Part shown: positions 5,207 to 6,203 of the stretch, in pieces | Layout: the number at the start of each line of letters is the position of its first letter | How positions within the stretch are numbered: the stretch's first letter is position 1 | Origin: Pyrobaculum sp. | GTDB lineage: Archaea > Thermoproteota > Thermoprotei > Thermoproteales > Thermoproteaceae | Direction of reading: 5' to 3' | Length of the DNA: 6,203 nucleotides | Assembly: GCA_020833205.1 (NCBI GenBank) | Contig: JAJHQT010000051.1 | Location: forward strand, 1-6,203 | The notes under the pieces: generated by a model | Told to the model about the DNA's origin: nothing | What the model saw: only the letters and a program-made list of their open reading frames with translations | Database searches by the model: none | Program-made: the position numbers and the translations under genes

Positions 5207-6203
5207 TTGGACATCCCCCAAGGAGATACGGCGCTCATAAGAGGCCCCGCCGTCGTAGAATGCCTCAGACCTTGTAAAGTCTTTGGAGGGCTTTTCCAAC
5301 GATTAGAAGTGCCTCCACACAAGCAATACCCCGTAGAGGGACCCACCACCCTCAGACTAGAAAGCGGCTCAGTAACCCTCGTAAAGGGCTCCACCACCCC
5401 CCGAGACTGGGACCTGCAGATAGGCGCCGCAACGATCGCCTTGGTAGGTCCCACAGACTCCGGCAAGAGTAGCCTATCCACCTACCTCCTCAACAGATAC
5501 ACAACGCAAGGCAAAAAGGTCTGCATAGTCGACGCAGACGTCGGCCAGTCCGACATAGGCCCACCAGGCTTCGTGACGTACAGCTGCACCTCAGCCCCCG
5601 CGCCCCACATCTCAACACTAGAGCCGCAAGACGGATACTACGTCGGCTCCACAAACCTCCAGGGGATGGAGGAGCTGTTGCTGGCAGGCGCCGTCTGGAG
5701 CCTCAGGAGAGCGGCGGCGCAGTACCCACACCTCATTATCATAAACACCCCCGGGTGGACCACAGGCCGCGGCCTTCAGCTACTCAAGGCGTTGATAGAC
5801 GCCACAGACGCAACGCCGATAAACATAGGCGAAGCCGCAATCCAAGGTCTCACAGTTTCTAGATCTCCATACGTACTCCCCAGAGGACCTGCGGAGAGAA
5901 AGGAGCTTAGAAACTACGCATACAGACGCTTCCTAAAGACGACTACCAAGACGCAAGCAGAGCCGGAGAGGCTGGTGCTCTGCCGCTGGGAAGGCGGATT
6001 AGAATGTCCCTGGGGGAGGTATGTGCCGGCCGACGTGGATAAGCCAGAAAAGAAAGGACGCGAATACGCGGTGCCGCCTCACTATTTAAGACACCTATTC
6101 GCCGCCCTCTACAAAGAGGGGCGCCTCGTCGGATACGGCGTCGTCGAGAAATTCGAGCCAAAAATCTCAATGTACGTCACAACTACAGAATTCGACGAGG
6201 TCC
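5198..6203 (+). CDS. Clp1/Grc3-type polynucleotide 5'-hydroxyl kinase (3' end outside window)
   Basis: This family transfers the gamma-phosphate of an NTP to 5'-OH ends of RNA or DNA; archaeal Clp1 has been shown to be such a kinase in Pyrococcus. The frame runs 335 codons from ATG 5198 with no stop before the window end. Order: N-terminal beta domain (1-75), Walker A loop GPTDSGKSS (84-92; Lys90, bases 5465-5467), the Clp1/Grc3 hallmark VDADVGQSD (111-119) with Asp112/Asp114 and Gln117, the conserved NTPGWTTGRG (183-192), an Arg-rich lid segment (229-244, with Arg234, Arg238, Arg243, Arg244), and the start of a C-terminal beta domain after about 255. All expected catalytic motifs are intact. 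Family members are about 350-420 aa, so only a short C-terminal piece should be missing. ATG 5198 is chosen because an in-frame Met precedes the first strand, a TATA-like box lies about 23 bases upstream, and the earlier ATG 5188 hits a stop at once. It diverges from the NfeD-like gene over 24 bp. Confidence 0.93.
   Translation, partial: MFTLDIPQGDTALIRGPAVVECLRPCKVFGGLFQRLEVPPHKQYPVEGPTTLRLESGSVTLVKGSTTPRDWDLQIGAATIALVGPTDSGKSSLSTYLLNRYTTQGKKVCIVDADVGQSDIGPPGFVTYSCTSAPAPHISTLEPQDGYYVGSTNLQGMEELLLAGAVWSLRRAAAQYPHLIIINTPGWTTGRGLQLLKALIDATDATPINIGEAAIQGLTVSRSPYVLPRGPAERKELRNYAYRRFLKTTTKTQAEPERLVLCRWEGGLECPWGRYVPADVDKPEKKGREYAVPPHYLRHLFAALYKEGRLVGYGVVEKFEPKISMYVTTTEFDEV

Noticed and set aside
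5174..5299. Longer start at 5299 for the NfeD-like gene
   Set aside because: The extra 42 residues are antisense to the kinase N-terminus and lie before the promoter; the first membrane helix follows ATG 5173 directly.
400..5700. Frequent GGCGCC and CCTAGG palindromes
   Set aside because: Most fall in coding frames, often as ATA-GGC-GCC (Ile-Gly-Ala) or CCTAGG around Leu/Gly codons. The spacing is irregular, so codon preference explains them better than a binding site.
5943..6170. Minus-strand Arg-rich frame inside the kinase
   Set aside because: It is a shadow of the kinase coding sequence, with no promoter, motif or plausible composition.

Overview
The window looks like a piece of a hyperthermophilic crenarchaeal chromosome, most likely Thermoproteales (Pyrobaculum/Thermoproteus type). 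The reasons are an archaeal ATP-dependent DNA ligase, an archaeal Clp1-like polynucleotide kinase, AT-rich TATA/BRE-like boxes about 21-27 bases before start codons with no Shine-Dalgarno sequence (leaderless transcripts), GTG starts, ATGA/GTGA gene overlaps, AGG/ATA-rich codon use and very tight packing. The genus is an inference from general character; no match was searched. I see no mobile element, CRISPR array, tRNA or rRNA.

Layout. (1) 1-1020 (+): the 3' two thirds of a DNA ligase gene, entering just before the catalytic KYDGER motif. (2) 1008-1514 (-): a 168-aa protein of unknown function with a coiled-coil N-terminus, convergent with the ligase and overlapping it by 13 bp. (3) 1543-2460 (+): a PfkB/ribokinase-family sugar or nucleoside kinase, divergent from (2) across a short AT-rich promoter. 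(4) 2461-2596: an intergenic gap with two imperfect hairpins and a BRE/TATA promoter. (5) 2597-3495 (+): a two-gene operon with a 74-aa cysteine-rich protein overlapping an NDP-sugar pyrophosphorylase-like nucleotidyltransferase by 4 bp. (6) 3545-4824 (+): a two-gene operon of coiled-coil proteins overlapping by 4 bp, which appear to be tandem paralogues; the first has an extra N-terminal four-cysteine module and a Pro-rich linker. (7) 4808-5173 (-): a short NfeD-like membrane protein. (8) 5198-6203 (+): a Clp1/Grc3-type 5'-hydroxyl polynucleotide kinase running off the window end; its start is only 24 bp from the divergent NfeD-like start. No stretch longer than 300 bases lacks a gene.

How the genes fit together: the ligase and the polynucleotide kinase both act on nucleic-acid ends but lie in separate transcription units. 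The nucleotidyltransferase and PfkB kinase are both sugar/nucleotide metabolism enzymes, also in separate units. The least explained part is the set of Cys-module and coiled-coil proteins (2597-2821, 3545-4270, 4267-4824). This is the best candidate here for an undescribed system, probably a structural or scaffold complex, although its function cannot be read from sequence alone.
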